NCBI GenBank assembly: GCA_947172415.1
Contig: OX359191.1
Span: 8,789,130-8,853,129, forward strand
Origin: Chondrosia reniformis
Lineage: Eukaryota; Porifera; Demospongiae; Chondrillida; Chondrillidae
Reading direction: 5' to 3'
DNA: 64,000 nt
Below the pieces are notes generated by a model, which was not told the DNA's origin, ran no database searches, and worked only from the letters and a program-made list of their open reading frames with translations. This document shows positions 35,039-52,064 of this stretch, one piece after another; the first letter of the stretch is position 1, and each line of letters begins with the position of its first letter. The translations under genes and the position numbers were made by a program.

Positions 35039-38000
35039 CTAATGATACAAAAAAAAACAAACAAACACACAATTCACTTGTGATTGCATGTACGTATGCA
35101 CAAGATATATGTTATGAAACCTCTACAGTGGAACCTAATCCAGTCTCAAGAACACAGTTTATTGCTGTGACCATACATAGATACAGTACATACATCAACC
35201 TTGACAAATATTTAGACAATAGGATGACTGTTGTACATACATACGTACACTTTCTACATGCAAATCTGTTTTGAACACTGGAATGATTCAGCATCAGTTT
35301 CGGAATAGGTGGGTCTTGGGAATAGAAATCATAAAATATTATGACCTTTTGACAATAAATGAAAACCTTTTTAGTCTCTTGCATTTCTAGGATATCTGAT
35401 GCAAACATTTCATTCCAATAAGATCAGCCTATTCACCTGAAAGTAGGTAGACTTAAAGCCTTAAGAAGGTAAATTCACTATTAATACAGAATATGTCTTT
35501 TCAATAGAATAATCATTGACTAAGGCATTGATGTTTTCTTACATCTTTAGAGTCAAATACAGGCATTTTTCAACAATCATACGTAGCTATGTCAATTGTA
35601 AAATGATAGATCTCTAGAATAACTTTCATTCAATACACTATATATACGTACATCAAAAAAACTCAAAGATTTTAAGTACAGTTAGATATTTAGAAAAAAG
35701 GATGACCAGTTGAAGACTTAATAGATAATGAAAGAAAAGTGATGGAATAAAAGGTTAAAAGGCAACTGTGTACATGTACCCATCCTGTTAAAGGAACCAT
35801 TTGAATGGCAACAAGACCACAATTATGTGTCTGATTCCTCCCGTGACAGGCACAGTAATGATGTAAGGACAATCCCAACAACAAGAACTGTCCATATAAG
35901 CCTTAAGAACTGTCCATATAAGCCTTAAGAACTGTCCATATAAGCCTTAAGAACTGTCCATATAAGCCTTAAGAACTGTCCATATAAGCCTTAAGAATTG
36001 TTCATATAAGCATTAAGAACTGTTCATATAAGCATTAAGAACTGTTCATATAAGCGATAAGAACTGTTCATATAAGCGATAAGAATTGTACATATAAGCG
36101 GATCATTTTATTACATCAAACAATACTAAATTAGCATCCAAACTATGTACACATACTAATTAAATAGAAAATACTGTATATATGTACGTATACGTACAGA
36201 TTATGTTTGCCTACTTCTTACCCAGGAGACAGTTACAGTACGTGAATACTGTCTTAATTATTTCAAGGGTTTAAAGTGTTATGAATGAGGAAATAACACT
36301 GCGGGCACAACTATAGAATATTGGATGTATTGATTGCATAAGAACTAATGCATAAACTGTCTACAAGAGACTAGTCAAGCAACACTGGAAAGCTTCTGTA
36401 GTGACTGACAGGGAAAGGTGCATTTCATTGGGTTCAGGAGCGTCAGAGGTGACTTAAAGGAGAGATCATCATTATCATTGATAATATAGAGTTGAGATGG
36501 CTCATTTCTAGTCTTTTGAGCGTCTAGAGATGCAGTTTGTTCTTCATGAAACAGTTCAACCCTGGGTGTCTTCTTTAGCGACTGACACAGACGAACCATG
36601 TTTGGCACAGTTAGAAGAAATCCCTATCACCTAATTACATAGAGTTGATTAAGGTGCTGTGCTGAGGTTATGTTGCTAGCTACCTAGCTAGCTTAGTTTA
36701 TTCATTTATTTAGTGAAAATAGATACTTAAATTGGTGTGCTGCTCATACATACATTTGTCTCACAATTACATACTTAGCCAAAATAAACATTCCCAAAGT
36801 GATTCAATCCATAAAAATCAATCACAAAATTAGTAATATTTTGCATGGGGTCACTAAACAAGGATAATCAGATGATCTGTGTGTATGAAATTGAGCTAGT
36901 TAGTGGAATACTACAGACAATACGTCTACAGTGGCCTAACTGCATGTACCTCCTCCATTGCTAATAACATATAGTCTTTGGTATACGTACATTCTTAATA
37001 CACATACGTATTATTGCTACTCTACTGTCATATACAGTCAAACCCTGTTAGGTCAGGACCATATAAAAATTTCATCTTAACAGAAAGGAGGGGGTGTGAC
37101 TGTTGATGTGAATTAACAGAACTAGATAATTTTCCTAGTAAATGATGCTAATTAAAAGACTGTTGAAACAAAAAACTACATATAAAGTGGAGTGGTAGGT
37201 GTCTTTTCTTGTAGTTTTTTTTTCTATTTATAGTATTCAGTTAGTTTTCTTTGACTTGAAGACATACAGATCTCTGAAGTTTTAATTACCCTTTCCATTG
37301 CATCCAAGTGACTAAAAACTTGTTTCCTTCCTCTTGTCTCCGAAAATTTCATCTTATCCGAACATTCTTATAAAAATATTTCACACTAAGCAAATCGTTA
37401 AGCACAGAAGCTATATAGTAAAAATCGGGACTGGAAGGAAATTTCATCTTAACCAAATTTTCAGTTCATCTTAACAGAGGGCTCAACTGTATGTAGCAAA
37501 GTATTCCTTCAGTATGCGAAGTATGTATACTATACACAAAATAGTAAACTTCAAATTGACATCAGAAAATAAAGACGCCACTGTGCTACTAATCAATCAT
37601 ACCATAATTTAAAGAATGTAATTAACTGGCTAATTCTGAAAATTACCACCTTGCAATTTATAAAGATCCTCAACTAGCTATCATTTGTAGAATATTACTT
37701 GTTTTCTGGGAAGAGAAACCTCAAGAAAACATCAGGCAGTCTACACAAGCAAGCACATGCGACACACACCTTATCACTATAGAGACTATAAGACATGCCA
37801 GTTATATGGTACCGCATGACAGAGATAAGGAACATGAGGAAGACAGGCAGTTAAGTACCCTAATAATATTAGGAACTTGACCTTAAAAAATTCATTAGAG
37901 GGACACACAATCCTAATATGTAATATTAAATGGTAACTTTAGGCAAAAAGACCTTGTGCATTAAATACAGTAGTCGCATATTCAGCAGAAATGCTCTTAA

Positions 38001-38269
38001 GGAAAGAGGATATGTACGTACGTACGTACATCAGAGCCTGAGGGACAGACAATGCCAATATGAAGTATGTAATATTAAATGGTAACTTTAGGCAAAAAGA
38101 CTTTGAAAATAAATACAGTAGTTGCATATTCAGCAGAAATGCTCTTAAGGAAAGAGGATACATATGTAACACATTAAAGGTGACACAACTGTTTGATTGG
38201 GAATTTACATACTCTTCTACAGAGAGGAAAATACTAGTTAATAGAATAAGGATTCCTTCTAACTGCGTC
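35039..38269. other. non-coding junction block J, unit I
   Basis: 3.2 kb without a recognisable gene. It holds a 22-bp minisatellite (35885-36101), an R2-like stretch near 36455-36560, short TTTCATCTTAAC motifs near 37060, 37350 and 37440, and a local direct duplication at about 37910-38040 versus 38060-38160 (AATATTAAATGGTAACTTTA). The whole block recurs almost unchanged at 60012-63220. Confidence 0.75.
35885..36101. repeat. 22-bp minisatellite, 10 copies
   Basis: Unit GAACTGTCCATATAAGCCTTAA. The first five copies are uniform and the last five drift (TTCATATAAGCATT, then GCGAT). The homologous array at 60855-61050 has nine copies. Confidence 0.95.
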
Positions 38270-38490
38270 GAACTTATCTTTGAGATGGTACATCCTTCGA
38301 CTTTTTGAGAATTTAAAAACGCAGTTTGGTTTTGCTTTTTGGTCAAATGTTTCGACCCTGGGGATCTTCCCTAGGGATCTTCCCTGGGGATCTTCCCTAG
38401 GGATCTTCCCTGAGTCAGTGACTCAAGACCAAGAAGCAAACCAAACTGCATTTCTAAACGCTCAAAAAGTCAAAGGATGTACCATCCCAA
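38270..38490. repeat. hairpin element R2 abutting the FLCN breakpoint (I/II junction)
   Basis: Left side (TTATCTTTGAGATGGTACAT, ACTTTTTGAGAATTTAAAAA) and right side (reverse complement: TTATCTTTGGGATGGTACAT, ACTTTTTGAGCGTTTAGAAA) form imperfect arms of about 90 bp. Between them is a short tandem of CTAGGGATCTTCCC. The element ends eight bases before the first FLCN base of unit II (38498). It is repeated at 63220-63440. Confidence 0.8.
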
Positions 38491-38497
38491 AGATAAG

Positions 38498-38659
38498 TCC
38501 AAGTCAGGCAAGCTGGACGGATCCAGTAATAAGAGTGAGAAGCTCTGTCAGCTCCTAGGCGTCATCAAGGCTGGACAGCAAGATTTACAAGTTCTCCGCT
38601 TCTGGTTTTCTGGTATTACTGATGAAGATAGGCAACAGATTTACTTATCACTTTCCTAA
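38498..38659 (+). pseudogene. FLCN: FLCN 3' fragment, unit II (last ~53 codons)
   Basis: Begins within the codons for SKSGKLDGSSNKS and runs to the normal stop. It reads in frame with a few codons of the adjoining hairpin element (MYHPKDK...), giving a chimeric 60-aa frame. There is no longin domain and only the very end of the DENN module, so no folliculin function is expected. Confidence 0.9.
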
Positions 38660-39132
38660 TTTTAACTCAGCAGCTATTTTGTAGTGTATGTCATACTGTC
38701 AGGTTTCTATATTTTTAATGTGTACATTTTTGCAGTCAATTTTGATAATTAAAAACTGTCAACAGTGTACATGTATATATACCCAACACCAAACATGCAC
38801 TTGCACCTACCTACACCTCCCTTTCTATCTGCTCTCAAGTGCATGACTTTGCAGATCAGTAATTCCTTTGCCAGCTCTTATTGAGTCATCATTCGATGGA
38901 GCTACTGAAGAGGCTTTTGATAGAAGCGCTTCTCACCAACTAGAATTATGGAACACCTAGCTAATGGATGTATATACATGGTAAGATATATAGATAAGAT
39001 GTGTACAAAGATTCATTCATGCATTAAAGCTTAGTTCCATATACTCATTCAGTATATGTATGTCAGGTCTTCACATTCAAAACACTTACTGTTGCACAAC
39101 TATGATGCAAATATAACCTAAGCTAAAGTATT

Positions 39133-39375
39133 ATGATACAGAAGATCTACAAGTCTTCTAACTCCCATAACTCCTTTTTAAGCATGCATATACGTAAATC
39201 AATCTTTTCCGACTTTCAGAGTATACTTAAACTTCCTATGTTATTATTATGTGCGCATGTGCTAATCCTAGCCGGCTGTGGTCAATACCCACCAGCATGT
39301 CACCCCTCATGCAATCGAACCAGAAGAATGCAATTATACACATGCACATCCATGCAATGTCTGTACATAAAATAA
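39133..39375 (+). CDS. small Cys-rich ORF, unit II, hypothetical
   Basis: 80-aa counterpart of 26459-26701, with Ser to Gly at the first Cys block (AGCGQYPP). Confidence 0.35.
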   Translation: MIQKIYKSSNSHNSFLSMHIRKSIFSDFQSILKLPMLLLCAHVLILAGCGQYPPACHPSCNRTRRMQLYTCTSMQCLYIK

Positions 39376-39547
39376 ATGCAGTATTGATTGTTAGAAGACT
39401 CTGTGTTGTAAAACTGTTGCCAAACTGACTTGGTTCCCCACAATCACGTCCAGAGTATCAAAATTGGCAGATCCATTCTTTAAGCCTTTCACAAAGGTGT
39501 CACATGCAGCCTACTTCTAGTATATCCATGATGCACCCATGATAAGG

Positions 39548-44864
<5,317 letters not shown>

Positions 44865-44939
44865 TATCCACTTCCACAAGACTGACAGTGCAGTATGGAG
44901 AATTATTTAATAGACTCTACCAAAAATTCCTATGAACTC

Positions 44940-45570
44940 CACTATCAGAGAGTACGGTAGTACTCTCTAAGTATCAGAGAGTACGGTAGTATACTCTCTA
45001 AGTAGGAATGGCCGGAAACAAAAATGGCCGCCCTATCCAATGTATTAGCAATCAACACCTCATAAATCGCCAACGAAGCGATTTTCGGTTATATTCGGTT
45101 ATTTGCAGCGATTAATGCACGCTTTCCTAAATGCCAAAACATGTTTCGACGCTCTACACGCTCTATAACGTTCAAAAAGCGGCTAATTAGGAATAGACCC
45201 ACTTCCAAAATTCATTTTTTTCTTCTTCTTCTTCTTCTTCTTCTTCTTCTTCTTCTTCTTCTTCTTCTTCTTCTTCTTTTATTGAATAGACTAGCGCTAA
45301 TATGCGAGCTTATGCGGGCACGTACTAGTTATAAATCGTCATAAATATTTCGGAACTAGGGAATAGACCGCCCTAAATCTGAATGCGCTCTACAATAAGC
45401 ATGTTAATTGTGAAGAGCGAAAATTGTGGTCTTCTCGGACGCCATTTTTTAATTAAGAGATCATGGTTTTCGGCATATTTCTCTTGTCTAAGACGTTATT
45501 TTGAGATCTTCGCCAAGAAAACTTTCAAATCAATTTAAAACAAGTAATATTAAGAGGAAAAAAGGGGGAA
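44940..45570. mobile_element. unnamed non-coding element with terminal mini-hairpins, unit II
   Basis: Starts with CAGAGAGTACGGTAGTACTCTCTAAGTAGG, in duplicate, which folds back on itself (AGAGAGTAC/GTACTCTCT). It continues through AATGGCCGGAAA, a (CTT)n tract at about 45222-45277 and low-GC DNA. A reverse-oriented relative is at 32321-32635 in unit I, and a same-orientation copy at 57190-57798 in unit III. No coding capacity seen. The family is not recognised. Confidence 0.55.
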
Positions 45571-45952
45571 TACAAGTAAATAAAAAACATTTACAAAAAT
45601 GATGTTAGAAGTAGTAATGGCAGTGTTCACTAATACATCTGCAAAAAGTATCGAAACAAGACACTGATTATATGATAAGGCTAATCATACAGAAGTTGCA
45701 TATATACTGAAATTTAAGTAACTTAACCATACACTTCTGTGTTTGGGCGCACCATTCCTACTTAAGGTTAGTGCGCCCAAACACAGAAGTGTATGGTTAA
45801 GTTACTTAAATTTCAGTATATATGCAACTTCTGTATGATTAGCCTTATCATATAATCAGTGTCTTGTTTCGATACTTTTTGCAGATGTATTAGTGAACAC
45901 TGCCATTACTACTTCTAACATCATTTTTGTAAATGTTTTTTATTTACTTGTA
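45571..45952. mobile_element. complete fold-back element FB (182-bp perfect arms, 18-nt loop)
   Basis: Positions 45571-45752 are the exact reverse complement of 45771-45952 as far as I can check, with the loop CATTCCTACTTAAGGTTA. The arms start TACAAGTAAATAAAAAAC and end GTTTGGGCGCAC. No coding capacity. Related copies: 31105-31370, 57799-58101 and a fragment at 51841-51955. Confidence 0.92.
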
Positions 45953-46466
45953 TATATAGGTACCGTAATACACACCCAGCCCACGCCCGAGCGCTTGTAA
46001 CAGCTAGCCACAGTTGTATAAACTGCAACACCCTCCCCCCCCCCCACCATAATTATAATGATTGTTATAAGCTTGCTGACAGCTCAGGATGGGGTATATA
46101 AAAAACTATATATCCTGGCATACATATATCTATATTCAAAGTCAGAGTGTCTGTAAAATGTAAAGATAACATTGTGACACCTATACAATACATATTCATA
46201 TCTTTGTACATGAAGAAACCAATATATATATAACTATATAACAGATAACAAATTCAACCACTGAATACATATTATATAAAATCTTTTTTTGAGAAGGGTA
46301 CAGTCATATTTAGTCTTTGAGCGTCTATAGAAGTTGAGATGGTTCACCTTTAGTCATTGGTTTTGAGTAGTTAAAAGAAGTCCTAATTTATCTAACATAA
46401 AAATTATACAAAACATAAAAGCTGTTCAAATTTAAAGAAAAACTTTCAGTTTGAATCTTTACATAT

Positions 46467-48323
46467 TTAAACCACATCTTCAGGTTCATTTCCTAGCTGA
46501 AAAGCTAGATTGAAAGGAAGCAGTTCTTCGTCCATTTTATTTGCCAAATGTTCCTTTTTCAATACCATAAAAATGTTCTTCAGTGATCTGGGTAAGTGAC
46601 TCACAAATGGCTTTCCTCCTTGGAGTTCCATTAGACAGTAATCTTCGTTGGAATGCCATGTCAGTTTGTACCTAGTCTTTCTGAACCATGTACACCAGGA
46701 TCTGATAAAGAGAAAAAGTCTACAGGTCTATACTAATATATACGTACGTACCATCACACTGGTGAGAAACACAATGGCATGCATGCTTACTTGGAACTAG
46801 TTTCAGTATCTCTGTCAATTTGCAGTACTCTGCCTGGCACAAAGGCAGGTATCGTAACAACATCTTTGGCTTGTTTTTCAATGGCCTCATAAGTGTGTTT
46901 TCTCAATAGAGGCATCCCCAGGGCTCTACTCTTCCACCGAACAGCTGCTGTTGCAACATGCATGACAGTTTTCAGGTCAATATCAAGTGGCTTGGGGGCA
47001 TAATCTCCCAGCTCATTCCAATCAGGGTGGTCGTACACTTGCTTAAGGAACTGTTCTACACTCATCTCTGGCTCTTCTCCAGTAGAATTCTCTCTTTTTG
47101 TTGAAGATTTCCGTTGACAGAGAATTGAATCAGCGTACAAGACTTGGTACTATTTAAAAATGGGAAATTACACTTTTTCAATGTAAATATTCAAAAGAAC
47201 AATTTAAAGTACATAGATACATAACAATAATTGTAGTTAGCTTTTGATATAGCACATATATATGAACATACCCCATGCACAGAGTACGTACGTATATACG
47301 TACATATAAACATATTAAGGTTATGTATCATTGTATAGCTGTACGTATGTATATATATACCTTAGGTTTTTGGCATTTTTCCAGTTGTCTTGTCATTGAT
47401 TTCTTCAGAAACAAAAGTGACCTCCAATTCATCCTGCATAAAAAACAAGTACATCTCTGATAAAGTGTGAAATTTCTTTTGAAGACAAGGCTATCTCTAT
47501 AGAGTAACAGACTGTTTGTACCTGTTTAATGATAAATCTGGTAGATTAATAGGGACATTTATTAAATCAGTAGTATTATTCTATGTACATATTGGTTACG
47601 TACTGTAATTAAAGCTTAAAATTGGTTAATGAGGACCTTTGTGTATCTACTGCAAGAAATGTCATTAATTATCACAAATCCATTAAATACATACATATAT
47701 GTATATCATCGTATATTTTAACAGTGCTTAATAAAACTGCTTCATGTATATACATATGTACAGGTACAAATAGGTTAATATACAAATGCTATATGTACGT
47801 ATGTACATACCTTGGAAGGATATCATTCTCGGGTACAACTGTTGTGATGAAACTCCTTGTATAGACTGCCAATGGATAACTAATGATACAAAAAAAACAA
47901 ACAAACACACAATTCACTTGTGATTGCATGTACGTATGCACAAGATATATGTTATGAAACCTCTACAGTGGAACCTAATCCAGTCACCTATGGGACCAAA
48001 TTATCTGACTGCATTAGAGGGTATACTGGTTTATAAAAACAATAAGTTTCTGTAACTACGTACGTAGCTACTGTATGTGTAAATTTTATAGGAATGTACA
48101 CATTTGTGAGCATACATGTAATTGTGTGTGTATATATATATTTGTGTGCATGTACACAATTGTGTGCTTGTGGGATCATGTCTATCTGACAATCAAATAC
48201 GCACCTAAACACACAACCTGGTGTGGAATATCCAAAACACCTTAATCTCCTACGATGTTCCTCCTTGTTTTTCCTTATCAACAAAGCTAATATGCTTGCC
48301 ACAGCTCCTCCAAGTGAGTGACC
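46467..48323 (-). pseudogene. second lipase DAGL-B, 3' five exons, unit II, cut at the catalytic Ser
   Basis: Has the same last four exons as unit I (46467 to about 47880). It also has the next upstream exon at 48205-48323, encoding GHSLGGAVASILALLIRKN...CFGYSTPGCVF, equivalent to DAGL-A exon 9. The gene stops within this exon at GHS, where retroelement sequence begins. The Ser-bearing exon proves that DAGL-B was once a full lipase. Units I and III lack this exon. No membrane domain is present, so this copy is not expected to work alone. Confidence 0.8.
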
Positions 48324-50311
48324 AACTGGTTATATCTAAGTCTAAAAAGGGGGATTTTTTAGGGCTGGTATTTGTCTTTTTAAGAATAAGTTCTTTGGGG
48401 TAAATATCACTAATTGACAGTTCAAAATCCTTGTTGTTAATACATAAAAGGTCATCAATATACCTATAAGTATTGGAAAATTTAATAGCTAGGGTGATGT
48501 TATCCTTAAGTAGTCCTTTCATAAACTCATACTCATAGGCAAACAGAAAAAGATTAGCAACTACAGGGGCACAGTCAGTACCCATAGGGATACCTACACA
48601 TTGCTTAAATACAGAACCGTCTACACATACATAAATGTTGTCAATAAGGTAATTAAAGAGCTCTACTAAATGAACAGCTGTGACTGCTTTATTGGAGACA
48701 TTGTTAGACCAAAAGGCTTTATCCTGACAGACTTCTATATATTGGGACTTCCTACAGGTATAGGCACTATGAATTAGGTTAGTAATCTTATCTTTAAGTA
48801 GGTTATGGGGGATCGCTGTATATAATGTAGAAAAATCAAAACTAGCTAGCTGGGCTTTTCTAGTGGGTATAGACCTAAGAGTATCTAAGACTTCTAGTGA
48901 GTTTTCTACTATCCAAAAGGCATTAACACCAGTATTCCTATATATATACCTAGGCAGTATTCTCTAAAATGTTTGAGAATTAGTCTGAGTGCCGAATTTA
49001 GAAATCTAGAAAGGGGTTTGGTAGTACATTTGTGAGAGGCGGCTATGAATCTGTAGCTGTAAGGGTTCTTATGTAGCTTAGGCATCCAGTAAAAAGAGGG
49101 AAGGTTACACCAGTCTGGTTTAGGTTCTAAGTTCTCTAGTTTTAAGAAATCTATGTGTTTCCTAATTAACTGTTGGGGTTCTACTGTACATTTAGCATAA
49201 GTGGAGGTACTGCCTAGTTCTTCATTAATAATTTGTCTATAGTAGGACTTACATATAAAAATTATATTATTAGAGGCCTTATCGGCAGGGGCTATAACAT
49301 ACTTATCATGTAGGTCTGCTAAGAATTTCTTAATTTTAGGGCAAGTAAGGGTCTTCTTGGCTACTGAGGATTTGGTATACGATTTAGACAGCTTAGAGAT
49401 CCTATCATTAATTTTCTTAAGTACAGCATTTTCCCACTCACTAAATACAGAAGTAGATACATTTTCTCTACGGGCCCAGGTAATCTTATATTTTCTAAGA
49501 CCTTCCTTACACATTTTTAAAGCAGTTACCCAATTAAAGTTATTAGGTTCTCTAAATTTTGGTCCTTTCTTAAGAAGTTTTCTAAGTTTTGGGTTACTAA
49601 CAATACGTAGATCACCTGTTAAAACATGGCCTAGGGGCTTGTAAATGAAGGGGGACTTGTGACACTCACATGGTTCTGGTTTTCTAAAGACATCTGACTT
49701 AGAGGCTTGTGAAAAGTTAAAGATTTGAGGTCCTATTGGTTGGGTATACTTATATACTACACATGGGGGCTCTTTGTTTTGTATAAAGGGTGGGACAGTT
49801 TCTAACACTAACTTTTGGTTTAAGATACCTGAGAGGCCTATTTTTTCTACACCTTTATTATGAAACACGATTTTAAGAAACCCTTCTGGACTTGTCGTTT
49901 TCGTTGGGCGTTTGGGAAGGCTGGCTGAAGCGCGTGCTTTAATAACGTCTTTAATCATTAGCATAAGTCTAAGCGGAAAAAGTGTTTCTGGGGTATCGAT
50001 GAGACATTGTACCGAGTTTAACAAACGATGAAGGTGTCGAGCTTGTAATGCAAAAGTATCGCGTTTAAGTTTGGCTAGAAAGCCCACGTTCTTGTAAAGT
50101 GGTAGTCGTTCTTTGAGCCATTCAGGGTCGTAGGCAGCGTTATTACTACTGCCTGTCGATTTTAGATTGGAGCGCCGATGCCGTCTTTTATGAGATAAGC
50201 GATTAAAAAGGTTCCATATGGGTAAATAGAGCAGAGTTCCTTGTACCAGAACGCCTCTCTCAGTAGTCTGAGGCTAGTAGAATTAGGTGTCTCAGGTATC
50301 TGTTCTATGGG
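48324..50311 (-). mobile_element. Penelope-like retroelement fragment, broken
   Basis: Reverse transcriptase sequence in the order typical of Penelope-like elements: a CECHKSPF/GHVLTGDLRIV region, a VIAPADKAS motif, LHKNPYSYRFIAASH, MGTDCAPVVANLF and the RYIDDL catalytic block. Upstream of the RT, REAFWYKELCSIYPYG resembles the end of a GIY-YIG endonuclease. An N-terminal position for that domain is known for the Naiad-type clade. The element is broken: the reading lies in more than one frame and both ends are missing. It fills the space between DAGL-B exon 9 and an FLCN fragment. No flanking target duplication is evident. Confidence 0.7.
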
Positions 50312-50990
50312 CATAAGAAGGGACCAAGTCATTGTGCGTGGTCTGGAGAAGTCAACTGTAGTCTCAATTCTCTGCCTACTCGCTGAATTACTGCCCTCAA
50401 AGTGCTGTAAGGCAGTACCTTACAGCAACGCATACATTGAATCGTATCGCTATAGCTGTAACTTTCTTGGCTTGGCAGTAGGTGTTCAACTACCAGATTC
50501 CTTAGTATCCTCAAGTGACTACGTCATTCTGGATGTTCTTCCACCACTGGAGGACAGCTTAAGTCCTCCAGTATCAACTGCAACCACACCCATTTCCTGC
50601 CTCAGTGGTGATAGTACCAGGAATGACCAGCTACTAATGTATAAATATATTGTAAACAGGACAAAGTCTGCAGACTCTTTGGATGGTAGCAGTACTGCGC
50701 AGCCAGCCCTTCTCCAAAAATACACCTCTGCCCTGGCCACGCAGACCTTTTCTGATGCCCTGGTGGACCAGTTTGTGAGTGTGACCAAACAGGAGTGGTT
50801 GGACAAGGCAAAGGTTCTCTATCAAGTGTCCAAGTCAGGCAAGCTGGACGGATCCAGTAATAAGAGTGAGAAGCTCTGTCAGCTCCTAGGTGTCATCAAG
50901 GCTGGACAGCAAGATTTACAAGTTCTCCGCTTTTGGTTTTCTGGTATTACTGATGAAGATAGGCAACAGATTTACTTATCACTTTCCTAA
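50312..50990 (+). pseudogene. FLCN: FLCN 3' fragment, unit III (~225 codons)
   Basis: Starts at the codons for IRGDQVIVRGLEKS, about residue 343 of FLCN, and runs without interruption to the normal stop. It differs from the full gene by a handful of substitutions, such as SKCCK for PKCCK. It is open upstream into the adjoining retroelement flank, so a chimeric frame of up to ~250 aa exists, with an ATG just before the FLCN part. It contains only the C-terminal half of the DENN module and lacks the Arg-finger longin domain. It is probably non-functional, though the intact frame means expression could be tested. Confidence 0.88.
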
Positions 50991-51463
50991 TTTTAACTCA
51001 GCAGCTATTTTGTAGTGTATGTCATACTGTCAGGTTTCTATATTTTTAATGTGTACATTTTTGCAGTCAATTTTGATAATTAAAAACTGTCAACAGTGTA
51101 CATGTATATATACCCAACACCAAACATGCACTTGCACCTACCTACACCTCCCTTTCTATCTGCTCTCAAGTGCATGACTTTGCAGATCAGTAATTCCTTT
51201 GCCAGCTCTTATTGAGTCATCATTCGATGGAGCTACTGAAGAGGCTTTTGATAGAAGCGCTTCTCACCAACTAGAATTATGGAACACCTAGCTAATGGAT
51301 GTATGTACAAGGTAAGATATATAGATAAGATGTGTACAAAGATTCATTCATGCATTAAAGCTTAGTTCCATATACTCATTCAGTATATGTATGTCAGGTC
51401 TTCACATTCAAAACACTTACTGTTGCACAACTATGATGCAAATATAACCTAAGCTAAAGTATT

Positions 51464-51706
51464 ATGATACAGAAGATCTACAAGTCTTCTAACTCCCATA
51501 ACTCCTTTTTAAGCATGCATATACGTAAATCAATCTTTTCCGACTTTCAGAGTATACTTAAACTTCCTATGTTATTATTATGTGCGCATGTGCTAATCCT
51601 AGCCGGCTGTGGTCAATATCCACCAGCATGTCGCCCCTCATGCAATCGAACCAGAAGAATGCAATTATACACATGCACATCCATGCAATGTCTGTACATA
51701 AAATAA
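51464..51706 (+). CDS. small Cys-rich ORF, unit III, hypothetical
   Basis: 80-aa counterpart of 26459-26701, with Ser to Gly and His to Arg changes in the Cys-rich tail. All Cys residues are retained. Confidence 0.35.
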   Translation: MIQKIYKSSNSHNSFLSMHIRKSIFSDFQSILKLPMLLLCAHVLILAGCGQYPPACRPSCNRTRRMQLYTCTSMQCLYIK

Positions 51707-51840
51707 ATGCAGTATTGACTGTTAGAAGACTCTGTGTTGTAAAACTGTTGCCAAACTGACTTGGTTCCCCACAATCACGTCCAGAGTATCAAAATTGGCA
51801 GATCCATTCTTTAAGCCTTTCACAAAGGTGTCACATGCAG

Positions 51841-51955
51841 CCTACTTCTAGTATATCCATGATGCACCCATGATAAGGCTAACATTGCAGAAGTGGCATA
51901 CTGAAACTTAACTATACACATCACTTCTATGCATGTTAGTTACGTTACTTTTTCT
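51841..51955. mobile_element. FB-derived insertion downstream of DAGL-A, unit III
   Basis: Unit I reads TCACATGCAGATGTGCCAAT uninterrupted. Unit III has about 115 bp inserted after CACATGCAG, made of FB pieces (GATAAGGCTAACATTGCAG, AACTATACACATCACTTC). The first part of the same insertion is present in unit II (39510-39568), followed there by a deletion into the last lipase exon. Confidence 0.85.
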
Positions 51956-52064
51956 AGATGTGCCAATCACTGTTATAGTGCCATCCCTACTTTTAACTTA
52001 TTTTTGAATGTTTTTATTTAACTTGTATAAAAAGCATTCACACAATACGTACATTGAACACTAA

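Noticed and set aside
48357-50087. LTR retrovirus-like pol
   Set aside because: The RT motifs and order fit Penelope-like elements; no protease, RNase H, integrase or LTRs are visible.
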